A stretch of 64,000 nt of DNA from VRUE01 sp963714155 (GTDB lineage: Bacteria > Actinomycetota > Thermoleophilia > Solirubrobacterales > 70-9). Both the position numbers and the translations under genes were made by a program. The stretch lies in assembly GCA_963714155.1 (NCBI GenBank), contig OY970236.1, forward strand, positions 2,542,001-2,606,000, written 5' to 3'. Below, piece by piece: positions 32,900 to 44,673 of this stretch; the first letter of the stretch is position 1, and every line of letters starts with the position of its first letter. Below the pieces are notes generated by a model that saw nothing but the letters and a program-made list of their open reading frames with translations, was not told where the DNA came from and made no database searches.

Positions 32900-32908
32900 T
32901 GCTACGGT
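32900..32908 (+). promoter_or_regulatory. Extended -10 promoter element candidate
   Basis: TGCTACGGT lies 28 bp before the ATG of the small membrane protein and is identical to the element before the sigma-factor gene at 26.9 kb. A CAAGCGCTTG palindrome lies just upstream. No convincing -35 hexamer is seen. Confidence 0.4.
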
Positions 32909-32936
32909 CCCCCGCGGCCCCCGGGCCACCTGATCT

Positions 32937-33176
32937 ATGCGAATGCGTCAAAGCATCTCCCAGTTCGAGTCAGCCTTCGAGCAGGAGACCAGTCTCGAGC
33001 GCCGTCGGCGTGAGCAGCTGCGCCGTCGCGCTGCCAATCGCTCGCGCGCGCGCCGGATCACCCGCGTTGAGCAGGCCAGCAAGGTGCGCTTCAGCGTCCT
33101 CGCGGTCTGCCTCACGGTGACCGTAGTTGTCGTTGTCGTCTCGATGTTCGAGGCGCTGGCCTTCCTGATGGCGTAG
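32937..33176 (+). CDS. Small single-pass membrane protein
   Basis: 79 residues. A very basic N-terminal half (SLERRRREQLRRRAANRSRARRITR) is followed by one membrane helix (LAVCLTVTVVVVVVSMFEALAFLMA) to the end. Topology by the positive-inside rule is N-in. No family recognised. It sits alone with a plausible promoter element. The charged cytoplasmic helix could bind nucleic acid or acidic lipids; that is speculation. Confidence 0.65.
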   Translation: MRMRQSISQFESAFEQETSLERRRREQLRRRAANRSRARRITRVEQASKVRFSVLAVCLTVTVVVVVVSMFEALAFLMA

Positions 33177-33220
33177 CGGCCGTGCCTACGACCGCCCCGG
33201 TTGAATAGACTCGCGCGCCG

Positions 33221-33790
33221 ATGGCACGACGCTCTCTGAAGCCACAGCTGAACCAGATCCGCGCCTGGGTGCGACAGGGTCGCACCGACGCCTGGATCGC
33301 CCACCAGCTGGAAGTCAGCACCTCCGAGTTGCGCGAGTTCCGCAAACAGCACGGCTTCACTCCCGACGAGGAGGACTCAAACGCCGGCGAGCTCGATCTC
33401 CGCGACGAGATCGAGGCCGAGATCGAGGCCGCCACGGTCGACGAGATCGAGGCCGAGGAGGACGAGGAGCCCGAGTCCGATGAGGAGGACGGCGAGAAGA
33501 AGCAATCTTCAGGCGATGGCGAGCGGCCCAAACGGCGGCGCCGTCGCGGGCGCCGCGGTGGACGCGGGCGCCGCAAAGATCTCGAGGCTTCCTTTGACCA
33601 CGGTGAGACCGATGGCTACGGCCTCTGGCTCGACCCCTCGGTCAAAGACAACCCCGTGTATGCCGAGCATTGGGCCGGCAAGCGCGAGGTCACGGTTCGC
33701 ATCGACGCCGATCAGATCGTGATCCGGCGTGCGGGCGAGCCAGCTGGGCCCTCCGGGTCGGCCGAAGACTCAGACGACTCAGACGACTGA
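33221..33790 (+). CDS. Charged low-complexity protein with N-terminal helix-turn-helix-like segment
   Basis: 189 residues. The first 50 (NQIRAWVRQGRTDAWIAHQLEVSTSELREFRKQHGF) look like a homeodomain-like helix-turn-helix. Then come a strongly acidic stretch (about 55-95), an arginine/glycine-rich stretch (RPKRRRRRGRRGGRGRRK, about 103-120), and a folded-looking segment with YGLWLDPSVKDNPVYAEHWAGKREVTVRI. The tail is acidic again. Alternating acidic and RGG-like patches suggest nucleic-acid binding or condensate behaviour; no family is recognised. It converges with the glycosyltransferase-like gene. Confidence 0.7.
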   Translation: MARRSLKPQLNQIRAWVRQGRTDAWIAHQLEVSTSELREFRKQHGFTPDEEDSNAGELDLRDEIEAEIEAATVDEIEAEEDEEPESDEEDGEKKQSSGDGERPKRRRRRGRRGGRGRRKDLEASFDHGETDGYGLWLDPSVKDNPVYAEHWAGKREVTVRIDADQIVIRRAGEPAGPSGSAEDSDDSDD

Positions 33791-33807
33791 ATCCGGTTCG
33801 ACCGGAT

Positions 33808-36054
33808 CTAAGGCGTGTCGGGGATCCGGCGCAGCGGTGCGTTCGCGGGACCACAAGCGGAGGCGTCGAGCTCGCCGTTGAGCTTCCAGATGATGGTGGG
33901 GCCGTCGCGGTGGATTGGGGTTGCTGCCGGGTCGCCCCGCAGCCAAGCCGCCTCCGGCGAGGAGACTGGCTCGCCCGTGTGGAGGAAGTTGAGGAAGGGC
34001 GTGGTGACCAGGTAGTCGAGGTCGGCGGCGTTGACGGCGGTGCGGAAGGCCCGGCAGGTGGGGATTGCGTTGAAGGCGCCGTGGGAGCCCTTTTCGCCGA
34101 GGTAGATGACGTGGTTGGAGAGGTCGGTGCCGAAGAAGCCGTAGCCGAGGAAGCCGGCCGTGGTGCCGGCGAGGCCGATGTGGGAGTCGCTCTTGTCGCG
34201 GGCCCACTGGTAGGCGCTGTCGAGCTGCAGGCCGGGGACTTCCGACTCAGGGCCGAAACGAGCGTCCAGATAGTGGCGCTGAAGCGGATAGCCGAGGGCG
34301 AGGACCAAGAGGATGAAGGCGACGAAGCCGCTGAGCAGGAGGGGCAAACGTCTCCGGCCGGCGGGTCCTGTCGCCGCAGGAGGCGCATTGGCAGCCGCTG
34401 ACCGGGAGTAGGCCCAGATCAGGGCGGCCGGCAGGATCACGAGGACGATGGCCAGCGGAATAGCGAAGGTCCGAGCTGGATCGCGGAGCACGGCATCGGA
34501 GCGGTCGGTGATCACCAGGACGACGAGGAGGGCGCCGAGCCAGGTCAGCTCTCGCCATCCGGCCAGTCGCTTGGGGGCCAGCGGCAGCAGGACCAGGCCG
34601 AGCAGGAGGGGTGGGATCGCGTAGCGGATGTTGATCCCGAAGCCGACCGGGGCGCCGTCGGCGCCGGCGGCGCTGAGCGGGGTGAAGACGTAGGCGAGGA
34701 GGCCGAAGAGGGCCACGGCTCCAGCCCAGCGCACGATCGTGTCCCGGCCGCGCAGCAGGGCCAGGATGCCGCCCACTACCGCCGCGGCGATCACCAGCGG
34801 CCAGAGCGCCCCGAAGGCTTGGTGCAGACCCGGCTCGAAGTAATCGCGCCAGATCCCCGTGTCAGTCGCGTAGTGGACGATGCTGAAGTCGGGCCGTCCC
34901 TCCTGCAGGCGCTCGGGGTGCGGCAGCGAGATCGGCCCCAGGCTCGTCGCCTGGGGCAATGGATTGCCGGCGACGATCAGGTTGCGCAGGTACCAGTAGC
35001 CGCCGCCGAGCAGGGCGGGGATGAACCACCAGCCGGCGGCAGCCCAGCGGCGTCCTGCCGGAGCCAGCACCAGCACCGCCAGCGACAACCCGGCGGCCAT
35101 CGCCACCGCGGTCGACTTCGTCCCCACGGCGAGGCCCACAGCAAGCCCAGCAACCGCCAGCGGCCATCCAACCGGCAGGGCGACCTTCTCATTGACCGTC
35201 GGGTTATGAGCCCGACGAGCTACCCAAACGTTGACCAGGATCGCCACGGCGGCGAGCAGAAGCGCAGCAGCCACAAGGTCGTTCTTGGCCGCCCCCGGCT
35301 CGCGGACGACAAGGGTATGGCACTCGAGGACGATCGCTGCGGCGACCACGGTGAGGTGGCCTCGTCCGTAAGGCCGGCCGATACACCACGCGGCAAGGAA
35401 GCTGAGCGCCAAGAAACCGAAATTCAAGAACAGGGACAGCGTGTCCCGGTGGGTGAGCAGGATCCCGGTGGCGTGGAGGAGCTCCGAGTTCTGGGGGTAG
35501 AACCAGTTGGTGAAGACCGTCTCGGTGTAGTGCAGGCCCGTTACAGAGTGGCTCTGCACCATGTCGGCGGCGAAGGGCATGTGGTACCAGAGCGAGTCGA
35601 AGTTGAAGATCCCCCGGTCCAGCGCGTCCTTGGTCGTCAGGCCCCAGTGCGCGAAGACCAAGGCAACCACGCTCCAGGAGACGAGCAAGACGAAAGGGCT
35701 CCGGCCGGCGGGTCCTGTCGCCGCAGGGGACCCCCCACCCCCTGCGGTCGCTAAAGCGTCCTCGGGGGCGGGCCCCCCTACGGCGCCACCCCCCGGCAGG
35801 AGCGCCTTTGCCAAGACCGCCAACAGAACGGAGGCGATGACGAAGGTCCAGGCGTAGAAGAGGCTGAAGGTCCCCAGAAGCTCTCCGAGCCAAATCAGCA
35901 GGGCGATGCCCACAACCGCCTCGACGAGCCGCGCAGGGGCTCCCAGCCAGCCTGGGAGCAGCCACTTCCGCAGCGTGTACGCGGTAAAGCCAATCGACCC
36001 CCCGACCACCACCAGCGCCATCGCGCTGACCGCGTACGACCCGGCGCTAACCAC
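33808..36054 (-). CDS. Multi-pass membrane protein, glycosyltransferase-family-39-like
   Basis: 748 residues with at least eleven membrane helices and an extracytoplasmic C-terminal domain (about 600-748). The first outside loop after helix three contains FNFDSLWYHMPFAADMVQ, resembling the acidic loop of dolichyl-/polyprenyl-phosphate sugar transferases. Thus a polyprenyl-sugar-dependent glycosyltransferase is likely but unproven. The loop at about residues 277-287 (VARRAHNPTV) is encoded by a 31-bp stretch nearly identical to part of the initiator tRNA, and the reading frame stays open through it. Upstream are ftsB-like and eno genes on the same strand, with a large hairpin between. Confidence 0.75.
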   Translation of the reverse strand: MVSAGSYAVSAMALVVVGGSIGFTAYTLRKWLLPGWLGAPARLVEAVVGIALLIWLGELLGTFSLFYAWTFVIASVLLAVLAKALLPGGGAVGGPAPEDALATAGGGGSPAATGPAGRSPFVLLVSWSVVALVFAHWGLTTKDALDRGIFNFDSLWYHMPFAADMVQSHSVTGLHYTETVFTNWFYPQNSELLHATGILLTHRDTLSLFLNFGFLALSFLAAWCIGRPYGRGHLTVVAAAIVLECHTLVVREPGAAKNDLVAAALLLAAVAILVNVWVARRAHNPTVNEKVALPVGWPLAVAGLAVGLAVGTKSTAVAMAAGLSLAVLVLAPAGRRWAAAGWWFIPALLGGGYWYLRNLIVAGNPLPQATSLGPISLPHPERLQEGRPDFSIVHYATDTGIWRDYFEPGLHQAFGALWPLVIAAAVVGGILALLRGRDTIVRWAGAVALFGLLAYVFTPLSAAGADGAPVGFGINIRYAIPPLLLGLVLLPLAPKRLAGWRELTWLGALLVVLVITDRSDAVLRDPARTFAIPLAIVLVILPAALIWAYSRSAAANAPPAATGPAGRRRLPLLLSGFVAFILLVLALGYPLQRHYLDARFGPESEVPGLQLDSAYQWARDKSDSHIGLAGTTAGFLGYGFFGTDLSNHVIYLGEKGSHGAFNAIPTCRAFRTAVNAADLDYLVTTPFLNFLHTGEPVSSPEAAWLRGDPAATPIHRDGPTIIWKLNGELDASACGPANAPLRRIPDTP
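35194..35224 (-). repeat. tRNA-fMet fragment embedded in coding sequence
   Basis: 30 of 31 bases equal tRNA-fMet gene positions 23624-23654 (roughly tRNA nucleotides 19-49: end of D arm, whole anticodon arm, variable loop), in the same orientation. The final 26 bases are an exact match. It lies inside the membrane protein gene and is translated in frame as VARRAHNPTV. Confidence 0.85.
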
Positions 36055-36066
36055 TGCCCCTCCCGG

Positions 36067-36113
36067 TTCCGGTGCGCTTTATGTGGCCATAGGCCACAAA
36101 AGGCGCACCGGAA
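36067..36113. terminator. Large hairpin between ftsB-like and membrane glycosyltransferase genes
   Basis: Outer arms TTCCGGTGCGC (36067-36077) and GCGCACCGGAA (36103-36113), with inner arms GTGGCC (36083-36088) and GGCCAC (36092-36097). It lies in the 84-bp gap downstream of the ftsB-like gene on the minus strand. There is no U-run, so a terminator role is only likely. Confidence 0.55.
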
Positions 36114-36138
36114 GGGGCTGGCATGCGCCTTGGCGGCG

Positions 36139-36519
36139 TTAGAGGCCGCGGACTACGAGGGGTGTCTCTTCCGGCGCGACCATGCCCTGGGCTCGCGCCT
36201 TGGCGCTGAGCGTGATCGGGTCGTCGGCGTGCTGGATGCGCCAGTGCAGGCGGGTGTTTTCGCGCTGTGCTTCGTGCAGCTGGACCCTGGCCTCGGTTGT
36301 GGCGGTGTAGGTCTTGACGAAGTCGATCACCGGGTTGAGGTAGGAGTAGAGGACGGCGAAGAGGACCAGTGTGAGCGCCACACGGCCGACGCGATCCCAG
36401 TGGATGCGGCTGGCGCCGCGGCGCGCGGCGGGTTTGCGACGGGCAGCCGGTTTGCGCGCCGGCGCTCGGCGTTTGGCAGTGGCGGGGGACCTTTTCCTCG
36501 CCTGGGCACGTGCTGCCAT
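36139..36519 (-). CDS. Septum formation initiator family protein (FtsB/DivIC-like)
   Basis: 126 residues. A long basic Ala/Arg/Pro/Lys cytoplasmic tail precedes one membrane helix (VALTLVLFAVLYSYLNPVIDFV, about residues 48-69). A short extracytoplasmic coiled coil (TEARVQLHEAQRENTRLHWRI) and the family's end (DPITLSAKARAQGMVAPEE) follow. Such proteins link FtsL and FtsQ in the divisome. It follows enolase on the same strand, the arrangement conserved in actinobacteria (eno-divIC). Confidence 0.88.
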   Translation of the reverse strand: MAARAQARKRSPATAKRRAPARKPAARRKPAARRGASRIHWDRVGRVALTLVLFAVLYSYLNPVIDFVKTYTATTEARVQLHEAQRENTRLHWRIQHADDPITLSAKARAQGMVAPEETPLVVRGL

Positions 36520-36555
36520 GCCCGGTCCTACGCGGCCGGGCCCCGCATTCCTTCA

Positions 36556-37851
36556 CTAAGCGGACCGTTGGTGGAACGCCTGCAAGCCGGGGAAGCGCGC
36601 TGCCGAGCCCAATTCCTCCTCGATTCGCAGCAACCGGTTGTACTTGGCGACGCGATCTGAGCGCGAGGGAGCGCCGGTCTTGATCTGGCCGGCGCCGGTG
36701 GCGACGGCGAGGTCAGCGATGGTCGTGTCCTCGGTCTCACCGGAGCGGTGCGAGATCACCGCGGTGTAGCCGGCCTCGGCGGCGATCCGGATCGCCTCCA
36801 GGGTCTCGCTCAGGGTGCCGATCTGGTTGACCTTGACCAGGATCGAGTTGCCGACGCCGAGCTCGATGCCGCGCCGCAGGCGCTCGGGGTTGGTGACGAA
36901 GAGGTCGTCGCCGACCAGCTGCACCCGCTCCCCCAGCTTCTCGGTGAGCAGCTTCCAGCCGTCCCAGTCCTCCTCGTCCATGCCGTCCTCGATCGAGAGG
37001 ATCGGGTAGCGCGAGCAGGCGTCCTCCCAGTAGCTCGCCATCTCCTCGGGGGAGAGCGAGCGGCCCTCGTGCTCGAGCACGTAAGCGCCGCCCTCGAAGA
37101 CCTCGCTGGTGGCCGGATCGAGGGCGATGAAGACGTCCTTGCCGGGCTCATAGCCGGCCGCTTCGACCCCCTCCAGCACGGCCTGCAGCGCTGCCTCATT
37201 GGACTCCAGGTTGGGCGCGAAGCCTCCCTCGTCCCCCCCCGCCGTTGCGTGGCCATTGGCAGCGAGGCTCTTCTTCAGAGCGTGGAAGACCTCGGTGCCG
37301 ACGCGCAGGCACTCCGAGAAGCTCGCCGCCCCGGCCGGCACCACCATGAACTCCTGGAAGTCGACTGAGTTGTCGGCGTGGGCGCCGCCGTTGAGCACGT
37401 TCATCATCGGCACCGGCAACAGGTTCGGCTCCTCGCCACCGTAGAGAGCGGCCAGGTAACGGAAGAGCGGCTCGCCGGCCAGCATCGAGCTCGCCTTGGC
37501 GGCAGCCAGGGACACGCCGAGGATCGCGTTGGCGCCGAGGCGGCCCTTGTTCGGCGTACCGTCGAGCTCGATCATCTTGGCGTCGAGCCCGGCCTGGTCG
37601 GCGGCGTCGACGCCCTGCAGCGCCGCGGCAATCTCGCCGTTGACGTTGGCAACTGCTGTTGAGACACCCTTGCCGGCCCAGGCGTCGCCGCCATCGCGCA
37701 GCTCGACGGCCTCGAACTCACCGGTCGAGGCGCCCGAAGGGACCGCCGCAAGGCCTCTGGCCCCAGACTCGAGACCAACTTCGACCTCGACGGTCGGGTT
37801 GCCCCTCGAGTCGAGGATCTGGCGGGCGTGAATGGAGGAGATGCCGCTCAC
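36556..37851 (-). CDS. eno: Enolase
   Basis: A 431-residue phosphopyruvate hydratase starting at GTG. ARQILDSRGNPTVEVEV is the N-terminal signature, SGASTG the mobile loop, and GGDEGGFAPNL includes the catalytic Glu. Metal ligands lie in ALDPATSE, SIEDGMDEEDWDGW and LVGDDLFVTN, and the end has ISHRSGETEDT. It converts 2-phosphoglycerate to phosphoenolpyruvate in glycolysis. It is followed 36 bp later by the FtsB/DivIC-like gene. Confidence 0.98.
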   Translation of the reverse strand: MSGISSIHARQILDSRGNPTVEVEVGLESGARGLAAVPSGASTGEFEAVELRDGGDAWAGKGVSTAVANVNGEIAAALQGVDAADQAGLDAKMIELDGTPNKGRLGANAILGVSLAAAKASSMLAGEPLFRYLAALYGGEEPNLLPVPMMNVLNGGAHADNSVDFQEFMVVPAGAASFSECLRVGTEVFHALKKSLAANGHATAGGDEGGFAPNLESNEAALQAVLEGVEAAGYEPGKDVFIALDPATSEVFEGGAYVLEHEGRSLSPEEMASYWEDACSRYPILSIEDGMDEEDWDGWKLLTEKLGERVQLVGDDLFVTNPERLRRGIELGVGNSILVKVNQIGTLSETLEAIRIAAEAGYTAVISHRSGETEDTTIADLAVATGAGQIKTGAPSRSDRVAKYNRLLRIEEELGSAARFPGLQAFHQRSA

Positions 37852-37903
37852 GGACGCGGCAGTCTAATCAGTGCGGCGGCAGAGGCCGTTCTCGGACGAA
37901 CTC

Positions 37904-39217
37904 TTATTCGCCGGTGGCGCCGGGCACGACTCCGCCCGGGATTTCGCCTTCGGGTGCGACCGCTTCTTCCAGTTTCGACGGTCGCGGCCGCTGGGCGAGT
38001 TTCTGACCTTCAGGATTGAGCGGGCTGACTGTTCCCGGTTGGGCCGGTTTGACCTGCGGAATCGGCGCCGGGCAAGCTTCTGCCGGAGTTTTCGGATTGG
38101 CTTCGAAGCAAGCTTCGTTGGCTTCCGGCGGCCGCCCGTCGCTCTTGACGTTGGCGCAGCGTTCGATCAGGTAGTCCGAGGCGCAGAAGGTGCGCGAAGT
38201 CCACCTGCTGCCGTAGCCCCGCACGAAGGCGGCGAAAGTCTGCTGTTTAGCCTGTTCGGCGAGCTGGGCGCTGATTTGCGACTTGGCTTCGTCGAGCGAC
38301 TGGACTTTCTCCGGGGTCACCTTCATCACCTCGAAGACGACGTAGTCCTGGCCTTCCTTCAGCGGCCCTTCCAGCTCTCCCTGCGAAGCAGCGAAGACCG
38401 CTTTATCAAGAGGTTCGCCGAGCGTGCCTTCGGCGACGCCCGACTGCAGCCCGCCATTGCCTTTGGTCGTGTCGGTCGAGAACTTTTTCGCGACTGCTTC
38501 CCAGCTTTTGGTCGAGTCGTCTTTTTCCAGCGCGGCCTTGGCTTCTTCGACTTTCGCCTTGTCTTTGTTCTTGACGACGCGAATATCGCGCGATTCCGGA
38601 GTCGTGTACTGGCTCGACTTCGCGGCTTCGTAGTAGTCCTCGATTTCGCTATTGCTCGGGATCGGCGCTTCTTCAGTGACCTGCGTCTGGATCTGTTCGC
38701 TCAGCATCTGGATCGTCACCCGCGTGGTGACGTCCGCCTGCGTGAATTTCGCTTCTTTGAGGAATTCTTCGTACTGCTTTTCAGTTTTGAAGGCTTTTTT
38801 CTTCAGTTTTTTGAGTTCTGCGGCGATTTCTTTCGGCGTCACCGAGATCCCCATTTCCTCCGCCTGACCCTGGATCCAGATCGAATCGAAGACTTCGCCC
38901 AGGGCGGTTTCCTTCAGTTCGTCATATTTTTTGTCGCCCGGTTTGGGGACGGGCGTGATTTTGCCCTGGGCAGCGGCCTGCTCCAGCGCGTGCTGGAACT
39001 CCTCCTCGGTGACGGTGCCGAGATCGTCGGGGGCATCTTCGATCACCGCAACCGCGCCGGATGGCACGCTCGGATGGCCGATCCCCTGGGCGACCGCAAA
39101 AATCACGAAGAGCAGAATCAGGAGCGCCGCGAAGCCAAGCAGCGCAAGCCGCTGCAGCCCGGCCGACTTCCCTCCCTTGGCGCTAGTAGATGCCACCGAT
39201 CCGGCAGCATAAATCAA
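37904..39217 (-). CDS. Membrane-anchored peptidyl-prolyl cis-trans isomerase (SurA/PrsA-like, parvulin)
   Basis: 437 residues. One membrane helix (LALLGFAALLILLFVIFAVAQ, about 25-45) is followed by a SurA N-terminal-like chaperone domain (about 70-200). A PpiC-type rotamase core spans about 205-310, with IRVVKNKDKAKVEEAKAALEK, FSTDTTKGNGGLQSG, then LDKAVFAASQGELEGPLKEG. The tail is Pro-rich with four cysteines. It should fold exported proteins outside the membrane. TTG at 39217 has TGGAG 4 nt upstream; the GTG at codon 8 is an alternative. It lies between mfd and eno on the same strand. Codons ending in T are noticeably more frequent than in neighbours. Confidence 0.85.
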   Translation of the reverse strand: MIYAAGSVASTSAKGGKSAGLQRLALLGFAALLILLFVIFAVAQGIGHPSVPSGAVAVIEDAPDDLGTVTEEEFQHALEQAAAQGKITPVPKPGDKKYDELKETALGEVFDSIWIQGQAEEMGISVTPKEIAAELKKLKKKAFKTEKQYEEFLKEAKFTQADVTTRVTIQMLSEQIQTQVTEEAPIPSNSEIEDYYEAAKSSQYTTPESRDIRVVKNKDKAKVEEAKAALEKDDSTKSWEAVAKKFSTDTTKGNGGLQSGVAEGTLGEPLDKAVFAASQGELEGPLKEGQDYVVFEVMKVTPEKVQSLDEAKSQISAQLAEQAKQQTFAAFVRGYGSRWTSRTFCASDYLIERCANVKSDGRPPEANEACFEANPKTPAEACPAPIPQVKPAQPGTVSPLNPEGQKLAQRPRPSKLEEAVAPEGEIPGGVVPGATGE

Positions 39218-39239
39218 ATGCTCCAGAAGAGGGTCGTCC

Positions 39240-42635
<3,396 letters not shown>

Positions 42636-42758
42636 CGGGCGAGGTTCTGAGCATGCCATGCGGCGTCCTCGGTCGGCCGCCTGCGGGTCACGCACCGATG
42701 TGCGCTCCCCTTGTCGGCCTCCCTGCGTCCTTGCCTGCCAAGCTCAGAACCTCGCCCG
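42636..42758. repeat. 17-bp inverted repeat framing a divergent promoter region
   Basis: CGGGCGAGGTTCTGAGC at 42636-42652 is repeated inverted and perfectly at 42742-42758. As read by each gene, GCTCAGAACCTCGCCCG directly abuts the mfd ATG and lies 18 bp before the GMC oxidoreductase ATG. The 89-bp middle contains no gene. It may be a shared leader or regulatory element for both divergent genes. Confidence 0.6.
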
Positions 42759-42776
42759 CCGTGCCAGTATCTCCGC

Positions 42777-44618
42777 ATGTCCGCGCTGGGAGACGTGGCG
42801 GCGGCGATCCTGCCGCCCGAGGCCGGGGGGCCGGATCCCGAGCGCGTAGCGAGCGTGGCCAGGCGGATGGTCTCGCGCATGCCGACGAGCTCGCAAGCCG
42901 GCCTCGGCGCCGGCCTGCTCGCCCTCGAGGCGTTCTCGCTGGCGCGCACCGGGCGCCGTCTCGGCAACGCCCCGGCAGAGCGTCGCGAGGAACTTCTGCG
43001 CGAGGTCACCCGCCTCGGCGGCGCCCCCCTGCTCGACGCCCTCAAGTCGGTCGTCATGCTCGCCCACGGCGCCGACACGTTCAGGGAGGAGATCGCGGCG
43101 GTCGGCTCGCGCCACGAGCCCTCGCGTCCGGACCCGCAGATGGCGCTCGTAGCAGCGGCGGAGTGGCCAGGGGTATCCAGCTGCGACGCGATCGTGGTCG
43201 GCTCCGGGGCTGGTGGGGCCTTCGCTGCCCGGGCGCTGGCGCGGGCCGGGCTCGACACCGTGATCGTCGAGGAGGGCGAGCGCTGGACGGCGGAGCGAAT
43301 CCGCGGCTCGCACCCGCTCGACCGATTCGCCGGCATCTACCGCGACGGCGGCACGACGATGGCACTGGGCAACCCGCCGATCGCGCTGCCGCTGGGACGC
43401 GCCGTGGGGGGCACGACCGTGATCAACTCGGGCACCTGCTTCCGCCCCCCAACCGCGGTGGCCACCTCCTGGCACAAGGAGCACGGCCTCGCCCACGCCG
43501 ATCTCGAGCTGCTGGGGGCAAGGATCGCCGACGTCGAAGCGACGATCGGCGTCGCTCCGGCGCCGATGGAGGTGCTGGGCCGCAACGGGGAACTTGCGCT
43601 CGAGGGGGCGGCGGCGCTGGACTGGCAGAGCGCCCCCCTGCGCCGCAACGCGCCGGGCTGCCGCGGCGCTTGCCAGTGCGCGATCGGCTGCCCCAACAAC
43701 GCCAAGGGCGGCGTCCACCTCAACGCGCTGCCCCAGGCCTGTGAGGCCGGGGCGCGAATCGTCTCCGGCCTGCACGTGAAGCAGGTACTGAGTGAAGCCG
43801 GCCGCGCGACCGGCGTCACGGCGCGGCGAGCCGACGGCGGCGAGGTGCGGATCTCGGCCCCACTTGTGATCGTCGCCGCCGGCGCGGTCCCGACCCCACC
43901 GCTGCTGCGCCGCAGTGGGCTCGGCCGCCACCCCCGGCTGGGCCGCAACCTCTCGATCCACCCGGCGATCGGGATCACCGCCGGCTTCGAGGAGAGGGTC
44001 GTGCCCTGGAGTGGCGTGATGCAGAGCGTCGGGATCGAGGAGCTGCACGAGTCCGAGGGCGTCCTGATCGAGGCAACCGGCAGCCCACCGGGCATGGGCG
44101 CGATCTCGGCCCCCGGCTACGGAACCCACCTGCTGGGCCGCCTCGACCGCGCCGCCGACAGGGCGATGATCGGCGCGATGATCGCCGACGAGCCGTCCGG
44201 CCGGGTCTTCGGCTCGCGTGCTCCGGTCGTCTCCTACCGCCTCGCCAAGGCCGACGAAGGCCGCCTCGCGACCGCGATCGAGGCGATGGCCCGGGTGATG
44301 CTGGCGGCGGGGGCTGTGGATGTCGAACTCGGCGGCGGCGCTCCGACAGTGCGCTCGGAAGCCGAGCTCGAGGCGGCGATGCAGCGACTCGACGTGCGCC
44401 GCCTCCGCCTCGCCGGCTTCCACCCTTCTGGGACCGCAGCGGCCGGCTCGGGCCCTGGCCGCCACCCGGTCGACCCCGAGGGCCGCCTGCGCGGCGTCGA
44501 GGGCGTCTGGGTCGCCGACGGCTCGATCCTGCCCAGTTGCCCCGGGGTCAACCCCCAGGTCTCGATCATGGCGATGGCGATCGGCGTCGGCGAGGCCGCC
44601 GCCCAAGCCAAAAACTAG
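42777..44618 (+). CDS. GMC-family FAD-dependent oxidoreductase
   Basis: 613 residues. An N-terminal helical extension (about 1-120) precedes the FAD-binding Rossmann motif CDAIVVGSGAGGAFAARALA (about 140-159). The flavin loop is GRAVGGTTVINSGTCF. A cysteine cluster follows (GCRGACQCAIGCPNNAKGG) like that of long-chain alcohol/steroid oxidase-type GMC enzymes. C-terminal GMC signatures are HPSGTAAAG and VADGSILPSCPGVNPQVSI, with the catalytic His in HPSG. It probably oxidises an alcohol. The ATG at 42777 fits the family start; a longer frame upstream crosses the inverted repeat. Confidence 0.9.
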   Translation: MSALGDVAAAILPPEAGGPDPERVASVARRMVSRMPTSSQAGLGAGLLALEAFSLARTGRRLGNAPAERREELLREVTRLGGAPLLDALKSVVMLAHGADTFREEIAAVGSRHEPSRPDPQMALVAAAEWPGVSSCDAIVVGSGAGGAFAARALARAGLDTVIVEEGERWTAERIRGSHPLDRFAGIYRDGGTTMALGNPPIALPLGRAVGGTTVINSGTCFRPPTAVATSWHKEHGLAHADLELLGARIADVEATIGVAPAPMEVLGRNGELALEGAAALDWQSAPLRRNAPGCRGACQCAIGCPNNAKGGVHLNALPQACEAGARIVSGLHVKQVLSEAGRATGVTARRADGGEVRISAPLVIVAAGAVPTPPLLRRSGLGRHPRLGRNLSIHPAIGITAGFEERVVPWSGVMQSVGIEELHESEGVLIEATGSPPGMGAISAPGYGTHLLGRLDRAADRAMIGAMIADEPSGRVFGSRAPVVSYRLAKADEGRLATAIEAMARVMLAAGAVDVELGGGAPTVRSEAELEAAMQRLDVRRLRLAGFHPSGTAAAGSGPGRHPVDPEGRLRGVEGVWVADGSILPSCPGVNPQVSIMAMAIGVGEAAAQAKN

Positions 44619-44660
44619 TGCAACGTTTTACCGCCCCTGGAGGGCCGTAAAACGTTGCAC
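44618..44660. terminator. Bidirectional terminator hairpin between convergent genes
   Basis: GTGCAACGTTTTAC (44618-44631) pairs perfectly with GTAAAACGTTGCAC (44647-44660) around a 15-nt loop. It begins at the last base of the GMC oxidoreductase stop codon and ends 13 bp before the stop of the convergent beta-helix gene. Its GTGCAACG foot equals that of the hairpin at 29.4 kb. Confidence 0.7.
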
Positions 44661-44673
44661 CTGTTCGAGGGGG

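Noticed and set aside
42744..44606. 620-codon minus-strand open frame
   Set aside because: Antisense to the complete GMC oxidoreductase with typical high-GC shadow composition.
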